Part shown: positions 25,952 to 35,888 of the stretch, piece after piece
Layout: every line of letters starts with the position of its first letter
Position numbering within the stretch: position 1 is the first letter of the stretch
Origin: Pseudoxanthomonas suwonensis
GTDB taxonomy: Bacteria > Pseudomonadota > Gammaproteobacteria > Xanthomonadales > Xanthomonadaceae
Assembly: GCF_010093235.1 (NCBI RefSeq)
Contig: NZ_PDWP01000004.1
Coordinates: 62,001 to 126,000 of the forward strand
Reading direction: 5' to 3'
Length of the DNA: 64,000 nucleotides
Made by a program: the position numbers and the translations under genes
The notes under the pieces: generated by a model
The model's input: the letters and a program-made list of their open reading frames with translations, nothing else
What the model was told of the DNA's origin: nothing
Databases searched by the model: none

Positions 25952-27742
25952 TCAGCCCTGCGCCGCGCCCGGTTCCGGCTTCGCCTTCTCCGCGGCGATG
26001 GACGCCCGCACCTCGCGCTGCAGGGTCGACAGCGGCACCGCGCCCAGGCCCAGCACCATGTCGTGGAAGGCCTTCTGGTCGAAACGCGGGCCCAGTTCCT
26101 CCTCCGCTTCGCGACGCAGGTCCAGCAGGGTGCGGTAGCCGATGTAATAGGAAAGCGCCTGTCCCGGCCAGGAGATGTAGCGGTCGACCTCGTTGACCAC
26201 GTCGATCTGCGCCAGCGCGGTGTGGCTGGCGAGGTAGTCGATCGCCTGTTGCCGGCTCCAGCCGTACTCGTGCAGGCCGGTGTCGATCACCAGGCGCGCG
26301 GCGCGCCACATCTCGAAGGTCAGGCGGCCGAACTCCTCGTACGGGGTCTCGTAGATCCCCATCCGGGTACCGAGCCATTCGGTGTACAGGCCCCAGCCCT
26401 CGCCGTAGCCGGAGAAGTAGACCTGCTGGCGGAACTCGGGCCGCTCCGGCGCCTCCAGCGCCAGCGCGGCCTGCAGGCTGTGCCCGGGCGCGCACTCGTG
26501 CAGCACCAGCGCCGGCAGGTTGTACAGCGGCCGCGAAGGCAGGTCGTAGGTGTTGAACAGGCACGACTCCAGGCCGCCACGGCCGGAGGTGTAGTTGGGC
26601 GCGATGTCGTCCGGCACCGGGCGGATGGTGAAGCGGTAGCGCGGCAGCGTGCCGATCACGTGGTTGAGCTCGCCGTCGATGCGCTTGGCGTGGTACGAGG
26701 CGGCCGCCAGCAGCTCGCGCGGGGTCTTCGCATAGAACCGCTGATCAGTGCGCAGGAACTGCAGGAATTCCTCGAAGCTGCCCTCGAACCCGACGCGTGC
26801 CATCACATCGCGCATTTCCGCCGAGATCCGCTCCACCTCGGCCAGGCCCAACTGGTGGATCTGCGCCGGAGTCATGTCCAGGGTGACGTACTCGCGGATC
26901 TGGCTGCGGTAGAACTCCGCCCCGCCCGGCAGGTCGCGCGCCGACACGGTGGTGCGGGTGCGCGGCAGGTATCGGTTGCGGTAGTAGTCCAGCAGCTCGC
27001 GGTAGGCCGGGACCACGTGCTGGAGCACCGCGGCGCGGCCCTCCTCACGCAGCGCCTTGCGCACGTCCCCCGGGATCGAGGCCGGGATGGCGTCGAACAC
27101 GTCCAGCGCGGGATTGCCGGCACCGGTCCGGGTGTACGGCTCGATGGTGCGGTCGCGGCCGTCCAGGGAGGCCCGCGGCACGCTCCAGCCGCGCGCCAGG
27201 CCGGCCTCCATGTTGGCGCGCTGGTCGGCGAAATACCGTGGCACGTCGCGCAGGCGCGCGATGAAGCGGCGCCACTCCGCCTCCGTGCGGTACGGCGCCC
27301 ACGGCACCACCTCGGCCCAGAAGAAGCTGTCGCTGTTGAAAGGCGCTTCCCAGGTGCGCCAGCGGGCATTGTTGCGATCCGTCTCGACCATCGCCCGGAA
27401 CACCTCGGCATTGATCCGCTCCTCGCCCGGCAGCTGCTCCAGCGCAATGCGGTCGAGGTCGCGCAGCACCTGGTCCCAGTAGGCGGCACGCCGCTCCCAG
27501 TCCGCCGGCTTCACCGCGGGCATGCGCGTGCCTGGCTGCCAGCGGCCATCGATGTATTCGTGGCCGTATTCGCGCTGGCGCCATTCCCATTCGGCCGTGT
27601 ACAGCGCGCGCAGGGCCTGCGCGGGGGTGCCGGCCTGGGCGACCTGGCGGCTGCCGGCTGCAGCCGGCATGGCGGCCGCGGCAAGCCCGGGAGACAGCAG
27701 CATGGACAGGACGAGGACCGAGGCACGGGACGGATGGGACAT
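25952..27742 (-). CDS. Exported DUF885 family metallopeptidase-like protein
   Basis: 596 residues with a signal peptide (SVLVLSMLLSPGLAAAAMPAAA), so periplasmic or a lipid-free exported protein. The DUF885 signature HECAPGHSLQ (H415, E416, H421) is intact, with the downstream acidic segment SGYGEGWGLYTEWLG that would complete a zinc site. DUF885 is a gluzincin-like family of presumed peptidases; the substrate is unknown. Typical length for the family is 560-620. It is convergent with btuB and on the same strand as dinB, 142 bp downstream of it. Confidence 0.85.
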   Translation of the reverse strand: MSHPSRASVLVLSMLLSPGLAAAAMPAAAGSRQVAQAGTPAQALRALYTAEWEWRQREYGHEYIDGRWQPGTRMPAVKPADWERRAAYWDQVLRDLDRIALEQLPGEERINAEVFRAMVETDRNNARWRTWEAPFNSDSFFWAEVVPWAPYRTEAEWRRFIARLRDVPRYFADQRANMEAGLARGWSVPRASLDGRDRTIEPYTRTGAGNPALDVFDAIPASIPGDVRKALREEGRAAVLQHVVPAYRELLDYYRNRYLPRTRTTVSARDLPGGAEFYRSQIREYVTLDMTPAQIHQLGLAEVERISAEMRDVMARVGFEGSFEEFLQFLRTDQRFYAKTPRELLAAASYHAKRIDGELNHVIGTLPRYRFTIRPVPDDIAPNYTSGRGGLESCLFNTYDLPSRPLYNLPALVLHECAPGHSLQAALALEAPERPEFRQQVYFSGYGEGWGLYTEWLGTRMGIYETPYEEFGRLTFEMWRAARLVIDTGLHEYGWSRQQAIDYLASHTALAQIDVVNEVDRYISWPGQALSYYIGYRTLLDLRREAEEELGPRFDQKAFHDMVLGLGAVPLSTLQREVRASIAAEKAKPEPGAAQG

Positions 27743-27884
27743 GGACGCTCCGGATTGGCGGCTGGGCGGCGCCGCCGGCGTCCACGACCAATGTTCGCGG
27801 AGGCTACGGCAGCGCCGATCGCGCCGGCAGGCGCGGACAGCCGATGGTAGCCGGCGTCCCCGCCCGCGCCCCCTGCCAGAGGGG

Positions 27885-29003
27885 CTAGCGCGCCGTGGCT
27901 TCCGCGGGCGCGGCCAGGTCGTCGAACAGGTCGCCCTGTGGCGCGGCCTCGTCCGCATCGCGGAAGCCGGACAGGCCCACGCCAACCAGGCGGTAGCGGG
28001 TATCGGCCGCCAGCGACACCCGCTCGCGCAGGGCGCAGGCCAGTTCCGCCAGCTCGGCCGCCGATGCTGGCGGCCGCTCCAGGGTCAGGCTCCGGGTCAG
28101 GATCCGGAACTGCGCGGTCTTGAGCTTGAGGACCACGGTATGGCCGGTGCGGCCGGCACGGCGCGAGGCGTTCCAGGTCTTCTCCGCCAGCTGCCGGATC
28201 GCTGGCTCCAGCGCCTCCAGCGGCAGGTCCTCGGCGAAGGTGTCCTCGGAGGAGACCGAGCGCACCGGCTGGTCCGGCTCCACAGGGCGCTCATCGATGC
28301 CGCGCGCGCGCCGGTACAGGGCCGCGCCGAAGCTGCCGAAGCGCTGCTGCAGCTCCTCCAGCGGCCCTGCGCGCAGGTCGCCCACGGTGGCGATGCCCAG
28401 CTGCGCCAGTTTTCCTTGCATGACCTTGCCCACGCCGGGGATGCGCTCGACCGGCAGCGGGGTCAGGAACCGCTCCACGTGCTGCGGGCGGATCACGAAC
28501 AGGCCGTCCGGCTTGTCCCAGTCCGAGGCGATCTTGGCCAGGAACTTGTTCGGTGCGACGCCGGCCGAGGCGGTCAGCCCGGTCTCGGCACGGATCCTGG
28601 CGCGGATCGCCTCGGCCACCGCGGTGGCGCTGGGCAGGCCGGTCTTCGGCGACGTCACGTCCAGGTACGCCTCGTCCAGCGACAGCGGCTCCACCAGGTC
28701 GGTGTGCTCGAGCATGATCTGCCGCACCTGGCGCGAAACGGCCTTGTAGCGGACGAAATCCGGCGGCACGAACACCGCGTCCGGGCATAGCCGCTCGGCG
28801 CGCAGCGCCGGCATGGCCGAGCGCACCCCGAACTTGCGGGCCTCGTAGGAGGCGGCGCAGACCACCGAGCGCGCACCGCGCCAGGCCACGACCACCGGGC
28901 GCCCGCGCAGGGAAGGGTCGTCGCGCTGCTCCACCGACGCGTAGAACGCGTCCATGTCCACGTGGATGATCTTGCGCTGGGCTGGAACGGGCGGGGCCTG
29001 CAT
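27885..29003 (-). CDS. dinB: DNA polymerase IV (Y family)
   Basis: 372 residues. Catalytic motifs are IIHVDMDAFYASVEQRDDP and EPLSLDEAYLDVT; GVAPNKFLAKIASDWDKPDGL and the helix-hairpin-helix VERIPGVGKVMQGKL are typical of DinB. The C-terminal end contains QGDLF, a beta-clamp binding motif. It carries out translesion synthesis. The ATG at 29003 leaves 10 residues before the usual KIIHVDMDAF start; no closer start codon exists. No LexA box is obvious upstream, though this was by eye only. Confidence 0.93.
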   Translation of the reverse strand: MQAPPVPAQRKIIHVDMDAFYASVEQRDDPSLRGRPVVVAWRGARSVVCAASYEARKFGVRSAMPALRAERLCPDAVFVPPDFVRYKAVSRQVRQIMLEHTDLVEPLSLDEAYLDVTSPKTGLPSATAVAEAIRARIRAETGLTASAGVAPNKFLAKIASDWDKPDGLFVIRPQHVERFLTPLPVERIPGVGKVMQGKLAQLGIATVGDLRAGPLEELQQRFGSFGAALYRRARGIDERPVEPDQPVRSVSSEDTFAEDLPLEALEPAIRQLAEKTWNASRRAGRTGHTVVLKLKTAQFRILTRSLTLERPPASAAELAELACALRERVSLAADTRYRLVGVGLSGFRDADEAAPQGDLFDDLAAPAEATAR

Positions 29004-29190
29004 TGCCCCGTCATTGTGGACCGGTCCGGGGCACGGGGTGGGGCCGGGGCGCCTGCGATGGCCCCGCCGGCTCATGGCCGGCCGCGGATCACCATGCTCG
29101 CGAGGGCCGTGCACCGGCCTTCACGGCTCAAACAATTGATTGAAACGCCAGCGTCGGGCACGCTTCAGTCCTTTCTCCACCGGATTCCGC

Positions 29191-29706
29191 ATGAACCGCG
29201 CTTCTTCGTTCACCCGTGAGCAGCTGGAGGCCAGCGGCCGCGGTGAACTGTTCGCCACCGGCGACGCCCGCCTGCCTGCCGACCCGATGCTGATGTTCGA
29301 CCGCATCGTCGAGATCAACGACGACGGCGGCAAGTACGGCAAGGGCTTCATCCGCGCCGAGCTCGACATCCGCCCGGACCTGTGGTTCTTCCAGTGCCAC
29401 TTCATCGGCGATCCGGTGATGCCCGGCTGCCTGGGCCTGGACGCCATGTGGCAGCTGGTCGGCTTCTTCCTGACCTGGCTGGGCGCCCCCGGCCGCGGCC
29501 GCGCCCTGGGCTGCGGCGAGGTGAAGTTCTTCGGCCAGGTGCTTCCCACCGCCAGGCTGGTCACCTACGAGATCGACATCAGCCGCGTGATCAACCGCAA
29601 GCTGGTGATGGCCCAGGCCGACGCGCGCATGCTGGTCGACGGCCGCGAGATCTACACCGCCAGGGACCTGCGCGTGGGCCTGTTCACCTCGACGGAGGAT
29701 TTCTGA
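29191..29706 (+). CDS. fabA: 3-hydroxydecanoyl-ACP dehydratase/isomerase
   Basis: 171 residues, the usual FabA length. Active-site H70 ([19 protein letters not shown]) and D84 (GLDAMWQL) are in place within the hot-dog fold. FabA dehydrates beta-hydroxyacyl-ACP and isomerises trans-2 to cis-3-decenoyl-ACP, the branch point for unsaturated fatty acids. It is followed after 2 bp by fabB, forming the standard operon. The start at 29191 matches the family ([13 protein letters not shown]). Confidence 0.95.
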   Translation: MNRASSFTREQLEASGRGELFATGDARLPADPMLMFDRIVEINDDGGKYGKGFIRAELDIRPDLWFFQCHFIGDPVMPGCLGLDAMWQLVGFFLTWLGAPGRGRALGCGEVKFFGQVLPTARLVTYEIDISRVINRKLVMAQADARMLVDGREIYTARDLRVGLFTSTEDF

Positions 29707-29708
29707 TC

Positions 29709-30920
29709 ATGCGTCGCGTCGCCATTACCGGCATGGGCATCGCCTCCTGCCTGGGCAACGACCTGGACCCCGTCTCGGCCGCGCTGCGCGAGGGACGCGC
29801 CGGCATCCGCCACCTGCCCGATGCCGCCGAGCACGGCCTGCGCAGCCAGGTCGGCGGTGCGGTGGACCTGGACCTGGACGCGGGGATCGACCGCAAGCTC
29901 AAGCGCTTCATGAGCGACGCGGCGGCCTACAGCTACGTGTCCATGCGCGACGCCATCGCCGATGCCGGCCTGGATGAGGACCTGGTAAGCCATCCGCGCA
30001 CTGGCCTGGTCGCCGGCTCCGGCGGCGGTTCCAGCCGCTGGCAGGTGGAGACCGCCGACCTCCTGCGCGAGAAGGGCGTGCGCAAGGTCGGCCCGTACAT
30101 GGTCCCGCGCACGATGTGCTCGACCGTGTCGGCCAACCTGGCCACCGCGCTCAAGATCAAGGGCGTCAGCTATTCCATCAGCGCCGCCTGCGCGACCTCG
30201 GCGCACTGCATCGGCGCGGCCGCGGACCTGATCCGCCACGGCGCGCAGGACGTGGTGTTCGCCGGCGGCGGCGAGGACCTGGACTGGACCATGAGCGTGA
30301 TGTTCGACGCCATGGGCGCACTGTCGTCCTCGTACAACGACACCCCGGAGAAGGCCTCGCGTCCGTACGACGCCGGCCGCGATGGTTTCGTCATCGCCGG
30401 TGGCGGCGGCATGCTGGTGCTGGAGGACTGGGACCACGCGGTGGCCCGCGGCGCGCGCATCCACGCGGAGCTGGTCGGCTACGGCGTGACCTCCGACGGC
30501 GCCGACATGGTGGCCCCGTCCGGCGAGGGCGCGGTGCGCTGCATGCACATGGCGATGGAGAACCTGGGCGGCCGCAAGGTCGACTACCTCAACACCCACG
30601 GCACCTCGACCCCGCTGGGTGACATCGTGGAGCTCAACGCGGTGCGCGAGGTGTTCGGCGACGACATGCCGCCAATCTCCTCGACCAAGGCGCTCTCCGG
30701 CCATTCGCTCGGCGCGGCCAGCGTGCACGAGGCGATCTACAGCCTGCTGATGATGCGCGACGGCTTCATCGCCGGCTCGGCCAACATCGAGACCCTGGAC
30801 CCGAAGGCCGAAGGCTTCCCGATCGCGCGCGAGAGCCGCGATGCGCAGCTGGACGTGGTGATGTCCAACAGCTTCGGCTTCGGCGGCACCAACGCGACCC
30901 TGGTGTTCGCGCGGGCCTGA
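29709..30920 (+). CDS. fabB: Beta-ketoacyl-ACP synthase I
   Basis: 403 residues. The catalytic triad is C161 ([14 protein letters not shown]), H297 ([11 protein letters not shown]) and H332 (LSGHSLGAA). The C-terminal [17 protein letters not shown] is typical of KAS I. It elongates the cis-3-decenoyl-ACP made by FabA, and without it unsaturated fatty acids are not made. Only 2 bp separate it from fabA, and a strong terminator follows at 30943-30969. Confidence 0.95.
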   Translation: MRRVAITGMGIASCLGNDLDPVSAALREGRAGIRHLPDAAEHGLRSQVGGAVDLDLDAGIDRKLKRFMSDAAAYSYVSMRDAIADAGLDEDLVSHPRTGLVAGSGGGSSRWQVETADLLREKGVRKVGPYMVPRTMCSTVSANLATALKIKGVSYSISAACATSAHCIGAAADLIRHGAQDVVFAGGGEDLDWTMSVMFDAMGALSSSYNDTPEKASRPYDAGRDGFVIAGGGGMLVLEDWDHAVARGARIHAELVGYGVTSDGADMVAPSGEGAVRCMHMAMENLGGRKVDYLNTHGTSTPLGDIVELNAVREVFGDDMPPISSTKALSGHSLGAASVHEAIYSLLMMRDGFIAGSANIETLDPKAEGFPIARESRDAQLDVVMSNSFGFGGTNATLVFARA

Positions 30921-30942
30921 GCGCCACGACGGCAGGACACGG

Positions 30943-30969
30943 AAAAGCCCGGCGAAAGCCGGGCTTTTT
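30943..30969 (+). terminator. Rho-independent terminator of fabAB
   Basis: AAAGCCCGGC, GAAA tetraloop, GCCGGGCTTT followed by more T (30965-30969). A compact and convincing intrinsic terminator 23 bp after fabB. Confidence 0.92.
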
Positions 30970-31106
30970 CTTTCCCGGAGGAACCTGCTGCCCCGTCACC
31001 GTCGGGCTGGCACGGCACGGTGATGCCCGTGGATGTGACGACGTGCGCTGATGCGGACAAGGCAACTGACGCAGTATCGGGACTCGTCTTTTCCGGGAGC
31101 CGTCCC

Positions 31107-32519
31107 TTGCATTCCCGATTCCGCCGCCATGCCTGCAGGGCGCTGTTGGCCTGCCTGACCGCCGCCGCCGCGCCGGCACTCGCCCGACCGGCCGTTCCGG
31201 AGCAGGAAACACTTGCCTTCGTCGATGTCCATGTCCTGCCGATGGACCGGCCCGGCGTACTGCACAACCACTCGGTACTGGTCGACGGCGGCCGCATCGT
31301 CGCCGTGGCCCCGTCCCTGGAGATACCCGAGGGCGCGCGCGTGGTCGACGGCAATGGGCGTGCCTGGCTGCTGCCGGGACTGGCCGACATGCATAACCAC
31401 GCCCACGCGCCACAGGACCAGGAGTTGCTGCTGGCCCTCGGCATCACCACGACGCTGCACATGGGCGAAGCACCCAACAGCTTCGTCGGGCGCATGCGCC
31501 ACGCGGTGGCCAACGGCGAGAGCGCCGGGCCGAGGATCCTGGCGGCGCTGGCGGTCGATGGATCCCCGCGCTATGGCCACCTCGTGGTCGCCGATGCGGG
31601 AGACGCGCAGGCCGCGGTGCGGCTCGCCTCCAGGAACGGCTACGACTTCATCAAGGTCTACAACACGCTGTCCGCGCCGGCTTTCGAGGCGTTGGCCAGG
31701 GAGGCGCGGGAGCACGGCGTCGGACTTGTCGGCCACGGCGTGAAGGACGTTGGCCTGCAGCGACAGCTGGAAGCGGGGCAGTCGCTGGTGGCGCATGCGG
31801 AGGAATTCCTCTACGCATTCTTTCCCGAGCCATCGGATGCGGATCCGAACGCGGCACCGGGAGAGGAGCAGATGCAGGGCGCCATCAGCCTGCTGCGCCG
31901 GCACGGTGCAACCGTCGTCGCCGACCTGGTGACCTACGAGGCGATCGCCCGGCAATGGGGTCGGCCGGAGGTGGTCGAATCCTTCCTGCGCTCGCCGGAA
32001 TCGCGCTACCTGCCGCCGCAGATGCGTGTGTCCTGGCCCAGGCAGGGCTACAGCCGCCGGGATGGAAGCCTCGACGCACGCCTGCAGTTCCTGCACCGCT
32101 TCACCAAAGCCATGGACGAGGCGGGCGTGCCGCTGCTCTCGGGTACCGATGCCCCCAGCATCCCCGGCCTGGTCACGGGCTTTGCACTGCATCGCAACCT
32201 CGCCGCGCTGGTCGAGGCCGGGCTTACGCCACATGCGGCGCTTGCGACCGCCACCCGCACGCCCGGCGAATTCCTGCGTCGGCATCGCCCCGAGCTTCCG
32301 CTATCGGGCGTGGTGGCAGGAGGTGCGCGCGCAGACCTGCTGCTGGTGGCCACCGATCCACTGCGCGACCTCGCCACCCTTGCATCACCCCTGGGCGTGA
32401 TGGCCGACGGCCGCTGGTATCCGCGGGACGACCTGGAGGCGCGCAAGGCGGCCATACGCGCAGCCTATGCCGCGGCAGCCGCCAGCGCGCGGGAAGCGGA
32501 GGCTGGCGCAGCCCGCTGA
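31107..32519 (+). CDS. Exported amidohydrolase family protein
   Basis: 470 residues if the TTG at 31107 is the start. That TTG has GGGAG 8 nt upstream and gives a clean signal peptide (CRALLACLTAAAAPALA); an ATG at 31020 would add 29 unlikely residues. Metal ligands of the amidohydrolase superfamily are visible: LADMHNHAH (HxH), a Lys in YDFIKVYNTL that could be carboxylated, GLVGHGVKD, VAHAEEF and LLSGTDAPS. The composite urease-type first domain (VLVDGGRIVAVAP) is present. Related proteins are imidazolonepropionase-like or dipeptidase-like enzymes; the substrate is unknown. It is convergent with the M3 peptidase. Confidence 0.8.
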   Translation: MHSRFRRHACRALLACLTAAAAPALARPAVPEQETLAFVDVHVLPMDRPGVLHNHSVLVDGGRIVAVAPSLEIPEGARVVDGNGRAWLLPGLADMHNHAHAPQDQELLLALGITTTLHMGEAPNSFVGRMRHAVANGESAGPRILAALAVDGSPRYGHLVVADAGDAQAAVRLASRNGYDFIKVYNTLSAPAFEALAREAREHGVGLVGHGVKDVGLQRQLEAGQSLVAHAEEFLYAFFPEPSDADPNAAPGEEQMQGAISLLRRHGATVVADLVTYEAIARQWGRPEVVESFLRSPESRYLPPQMRVSWPRQGYSRRDGSLDARLQFLHRFTKAMDEAGVPLLSGTDAPSIPGLVTGFALHRNLAALVEAGLTPHAALATATRTPGEFLRRHRPELPLSGVVAGGARADLLLVATDPLRDLATLASPLGVMADGRWYPRDDLEARKAAIRAAYAAAAASAREAEAGAAR

Positions 32520-32536
32520 TCCGACCCTGCCCCCCC

Positions 32537-32563
32537 ATCCCCTCCCCGGCGGGGGAGGGGGAT
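32537..32563. repeat. CCCCTCCCC/GGGGAGGGG hairpin between convergent genes
   Basis: ATCCCCTCCCC, GGC, GGGGGAGGGGGAT form a near-perfect hairpin with one or two bulged G. It lies between the stops of the amidohydrolase and oligopeptidase genes. Repeats of this look are common between genes in Xanthomonads and may act as bidirectional terminators. Confidence 0.4.
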
Positions 32564-32566
32564 GCC

Positions 32567-34591
32567 TCACGCCGCCATGCCGTTGTGGCGCAGCAGGGCG
32601 TCGAGGCTGGGCTCGCGGCCGCGGAAGGCCTTGAAGTTCTCCAGCGCGCTGCGGCTGCCGCCGCGGGAAAGGATCTCGCGCAGGAAGCGGGCGCCGGTTT
32701 CGGCCAGCTGCCCGGGGGTTTCCTCGAACGCAGCATAGGCGTCGGCGCTGAGCACCTCGGCCCACTTGTAGCTGTAGTAGCCGGCCGCGTAGCCGCCGGC
32801 GAAGATGTGGTTGAACTGGTGCGGGAAACGGTGCCACGCCGGGGCGCGATTGACCGCGACCTCGTCGCGCACCCGCTCCAGCAACTGCAGGACGCTGTCC
32901 CGGGCCGGATCGAAGCGGCTGTGCAGCTCCATGTCGAACAGGGCGAACTCCAGCTGGCGCACGGTGAACATGCCGGCCTGGAAGTTCTTCGCCGCCAGCA
33001 TCCTGTCGAACAGTTCGCGCGGCAGCGGCGCGCCGGTGTCCACGTGGGCGGTCATGGCCTGCACCCGCTCCCACTCCCAGCAGAAGTTCTCCATGAACTG
33101 GCTGGGCAGCTCCACCGCGTCCCATTCCACGCCGTTGATGCCGGCCACCGGCAGCTCGTCGATGGCGGTCAGCAGCTGGTGCAGGCCGTGGCCCATCTCG
33201 TGGAACAGGGTGGTGACCTCGTTGAAGCGCAGGGTCGCCGGCTTGCCGGGCGCGGGCTTGCCGAAGTTGCACACGAGGTAGACCAGCGGCGTCTGCACGC
33301 CGTCGGCGCGGACGCGGCGGTTGCGGCAATCGTCCATCCAGGCCCCGCCGCGCTTGCCCTCGCGGGCATACGGGTCCAGGTAGAACTGGCCCAGCAGGCG
33401 GCCCTGCGCATCCTCGACGCGGTAGAAGCGCACGTCCTCGTGCCAAAGCGGCGCGGTGTCCGGCTTCACCTTCACCTGGTAGAGCGACTCGATGACGCCG
33501 AACAGGCCGGCAAGCACCTTCGGTTCGGTGAAGTAGTCCTTCACCTCCTGCTCGGAGTAGCTGTAGCGGGACTGCTTGAGCTTCTCGCTGGCCCAGGCCA
33601 GGTCCCATGGCTGCAGCTCGTCCAGGCCCAGCTCGTCGCGGGCGAAGGCTTCCAGTTCGGCACGGTCGCGGCGTGCGAACGGCAGCGCGCGGCCGGCCAG
33701 GTCGCGCAGGAAGCCCAGCACCTCGTCCGGACTCTGCGCCATCTTGGTGGCAAGCGAGTACTCGGCGGAGCTGGAAAAGCCCAGCAGCGCGGCCAGTTCG
33801 CCGCGCAGGGCGACGATGCGGTCGATGTTGCCGCTGTTGTCCCACTCGGCCGGGCCGGCCTCGGAGGCGCGCAGGCCGTGGGCGCGGTACAGCGCCTCGC
33901 GCAGGCTGCGGTCCTCGGCGTAGGTCTGTACCGGCAGGTAGCACGGCATCTGCAGGGTCAGCTTCCAGCCCGGCTTGCCGTCCTTCTCCGCGGCCGAGCG
34001 GGCGGCAGCCACCACCTCGGCCGGCAGCCCGGCCAGGCGCGACTGGTCCTCCACGTACAGGGCGAAGGCGTCGGTGGCGTCGAGCACGTTCTGCGAGAAC
34101 TTCGCCGACAGGGCAGCCAGCTCTTCCTGGATCGCGGCGAAGCGCTGCTTGGAAGCCTCGTCCAGTTCGGCGCCGCCGAGGCGGAAGTCGCGCAGGGCGT
34201 TCTCCACCACCTTGCGCCGCACCGCGTCGTAGCCGGCGTATTCGGCCGAAGCGGCCAGGGCCTTGTACTGGGAATACAGGGCCAGGTTCTGGCCCAGCGA
34301 GGCACCGAAACGGATCACCCGCGGCAGGTTGGCGTTGTACGCCTCGCGCAGCTCCGGGGTGTTCATCACCGCCTGCAGGTGCTGGACCTGGCCCCAGGCG
34401 CGCCACAGGCGCTCGGTGGCGTCCTCCAGCGGGGTCACGAAACTGTCCCAGGTGACCGGACTGACCGTCTCGGCCCGCCTCACCGCGGCTTCCGCCTGTT
34501 CCAGCAGGGTGTCCACGGCCGGACCGACGTGTTCGGGCCGGATCTGGTCGAAACGGGGGAGGCCGGAGAAGTCGAGCAGCGGATTGTCCAT
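32567..34591 (-). CDS. prlC: M3 family oligopeptidase A
   Basis: 674 residues, the size of E. coli PrlC/OpdA (about 680). The zinc motif is HEMGH (H464, E465, H468) in NEVTTLFHEMGHGLHQLL, with the third ligand in the following GVEWDAVELPSQFMEN helix. The C-terminal HQFNHIFAGGYAAGYYSYKWAEV matches M3 peptidases. The start at 34591 (MDNPLLDFSGLPRF) with GAGGT upstream fits the family. It cleaves cytoplasmic oligopeptides, including signal peptide fragments. No signal sequence is present, favouring PrlC over an exported Dcp. Confidence 0.92.
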   Translation of the reverse strand: MDNPLLDFSGLPRFDQIRPEHVGPAVDTLLEQAEAAVRRAETVSPVTWDSFVTPLEDATERLWRAWGQVQHLQAVMNTPELREAYNANLPRVIRFGASLGQNLALYSQYKALAASAEYAGYDAVRRKVVENALRDFRLGGAELDEASKQRFAAIQEELAALSAKFSQNVLDATDAFALYVEDQSRLAGLPAEVVAAARSAAEKDGKPGWKLTLQMPCYLPVQTYAEDRSLREALYRAHGLRASEAGPAEWDNSGNIDRIVALRGELAALLGFSSSAEYSLATKMAQSPDEVLGFLRDLAGRALPFARRDRAELEAFARDELGLDELQPWDLAWASEKLKQSRYSYSEQEVKDYFTEPKVLAGLFGVIESLYQVKVKPDTAPLWHEDVRFYRVEDAQGRLLGQFYLDPYAREGKRGGAWMDDCRNRRVRADGVQTPLVYLVCNFGKPAPGKPATLRFNEVTTLFHEMGHGLHQLLTAIDELPVAGINGVEWDAVELPSQFMENFCWEWERVQAMTAHVDTGAPLPRELFDRMLAAKNFQAGMFTVRQLEFALFDMELHSRFDPARDSVLQLLERVRDEVAVNRAPAWHRFPHQFNHIFAGGYAAGYYSYKWAEVLSADAYAAFEETPGQLAETGARFLREILSRGGSRSALENFKAFRGREPSLDALLRHNGMAA

Positions 34592-34682
34592 GGGACCTCG
34601 CGGTTGCGGTGGGGGCGGCAGCGCCGCGTGTGTACTTGCAGATGCGCCCGGCAGCGGGGATTTCAACCCGCGCCAGGCCGGA

Positions 34683-35783
34683 TCACAGATCGCCGCAGGC
34701 CTCCAGCGGCAGGGGCTCGCCGGCCACGGCGCGGGCGATGGCCTGGTCCGCCGCCTCCACCTCGATCCCGTGCCGCGAATACCAGGCCGGATCGTAATAG
34801 CTGTGGGCGTAGCGGTCGCCGCTGTCGCACAGGATGGTCACGATCGAACCGCCCTGCCCCGCCTCGTGCATGGACTGCGCGGCGCGCAGCACGCCGACGA
34901 AGTTGGTGCCGGTCGAACCGCCGACGCGGCGCCCCAGCACCGCGCTGACGTGGCGCATTGCCGCCAGGCTCAGGGCATCGGGCACCCTGGCCATCGCGTC
35001 CACGCAGGACGGAATGAAGCTGGCCTCCACACGCGGCCGGCCGATGCCCTCGATGCGGGAACCGCCGGGCAGCGCCAGCGACGGATCGGCCTGCCCCTCC
35101 AGCGCGCCGCGGTAGTAGTCGTAGAACACCGAATGCTCCGGGTCGGCGCACAGCACGCGGGTGTCGTGGCGGCGGTAGCGCACGTAGCGTCCCAGGGTCG
35201 CGCTGGTGCCGCCGGTGCCCGGGCCGCACACGATCCATGCCGGCACCGGATGCGGTTCCTCGGCCATCTGCTTGAAGATGGACTCGGCGATGTTGTTGTT
35301 GGCGCGCCAGTCGGTGGCCCGTTCGGCGTAGGTGAACTGGTCCATGAAGTGGCCGCCGGTCTCGCGTGCCAGCCGGGCCGAAACCTCGTTGATCGTGCAT
35401 GGGCTGTCGACCAGGTGGCAGCGGCCGCCCTGGAACTCGATCGCCGCGATCTTCTCCGGCGAGGTCGAGGCCGGGATCACGGCGATGAAGGGCAGGCCCA
35501 GCAGCCGCGCGAAGTAGGCCTCCGACACCGCGGTCGAGCCGCTGGAGGCCTCGATCACCGTGCTGCCCTCGCGCAGCCAGCCATTGGCCAGCGCGTACAG
35601 GAACAGCGAGCGCGCCAGCCGGTGCTTGAGGCTGCCGGTGGGATGGCTGGATTCGTCCTTGAGGTAGACGTCGATGCCGGGATAGCCGGGCAGCGGCATC
35701 GGGATCAGGTGGGTATCGGCCGAACGGTTGAAGTCGGCCTCGATCTTGCGGATGGCGGCGGCCACCCACTCGCGCTGCGACAT
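34683..35783 (-). CDS. Cds1-like PLP-dependent cysteine synthase/desulfhydrase
   Basis: 366 residues of the fold-type II PLP family. The PLP lysine is K53 in [15 protein letters not shown], the substrate loop is [14 protein letters not shown], and the phosphate-binding loop is [14 protein letters not shown]. The C-terminal [19 protein letters not shown]-type segment (here [17 protein letters not shown]) is typical of the Cds1 subgroup, whose studied members break cysteine to pyruvate, sulfide and ammonia. It starts at 35783 (MSQREWV). Together with cbs and metB elsewhere in the window it adds to sulfur amino-acid metabolism. Cysteine synthase activity cannot be ruled out. Confidence 0.8.
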   Translation of the reverse strand: MSQREWVAAAIRKIEADFNRSADTHLIPMPLPGYPGIDVYLKDESSHPTGSLKHRLARSLFLYALANGWLREGSTVIEASSGSTAVSEAYFARLLGLPFIAVIPASTSPEKIAAIEFQGGRCHLVDSPCTINEVSARLARETGGHFMDQFTYAERATDWRANNNIAESIFKQMAEEPHPVPAWIVCGPGTGGTSATLGRYVRYRRHDTRVLCADPEHSVFYDYYRGALEGQADPSLALPGGSRIEGIGRPRVEASFIPSCVDAMARVPDALSLAAMRHVSAVLGRRVGGSTGTNFVGVLRAAQSMHEAGQGGSIVTILCDSGDRYAHSYYDPAWYSRHGIEVEAADQAIARAVAGEPLPLEACGDL

Positions 35784-35888
35784 GGCGATCCACGGCGATG
35801 GAAAGGCCCGATTATCCGCCCCGCCACGCGCAACCGGAACCGGGCACGCCGTCGCCATCGCGACGGCGCGCCCGCCAGTGGCAACGGT

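Noticed and set aside
31955-34948. A 997-codon plus-strand frame opposite the M3 peptidase
   Set aside because: The minus strand holds a complete PrlC with HEMGH. The plus frame has no motif and crosses the end of the amidohydrolase gene in another frame.
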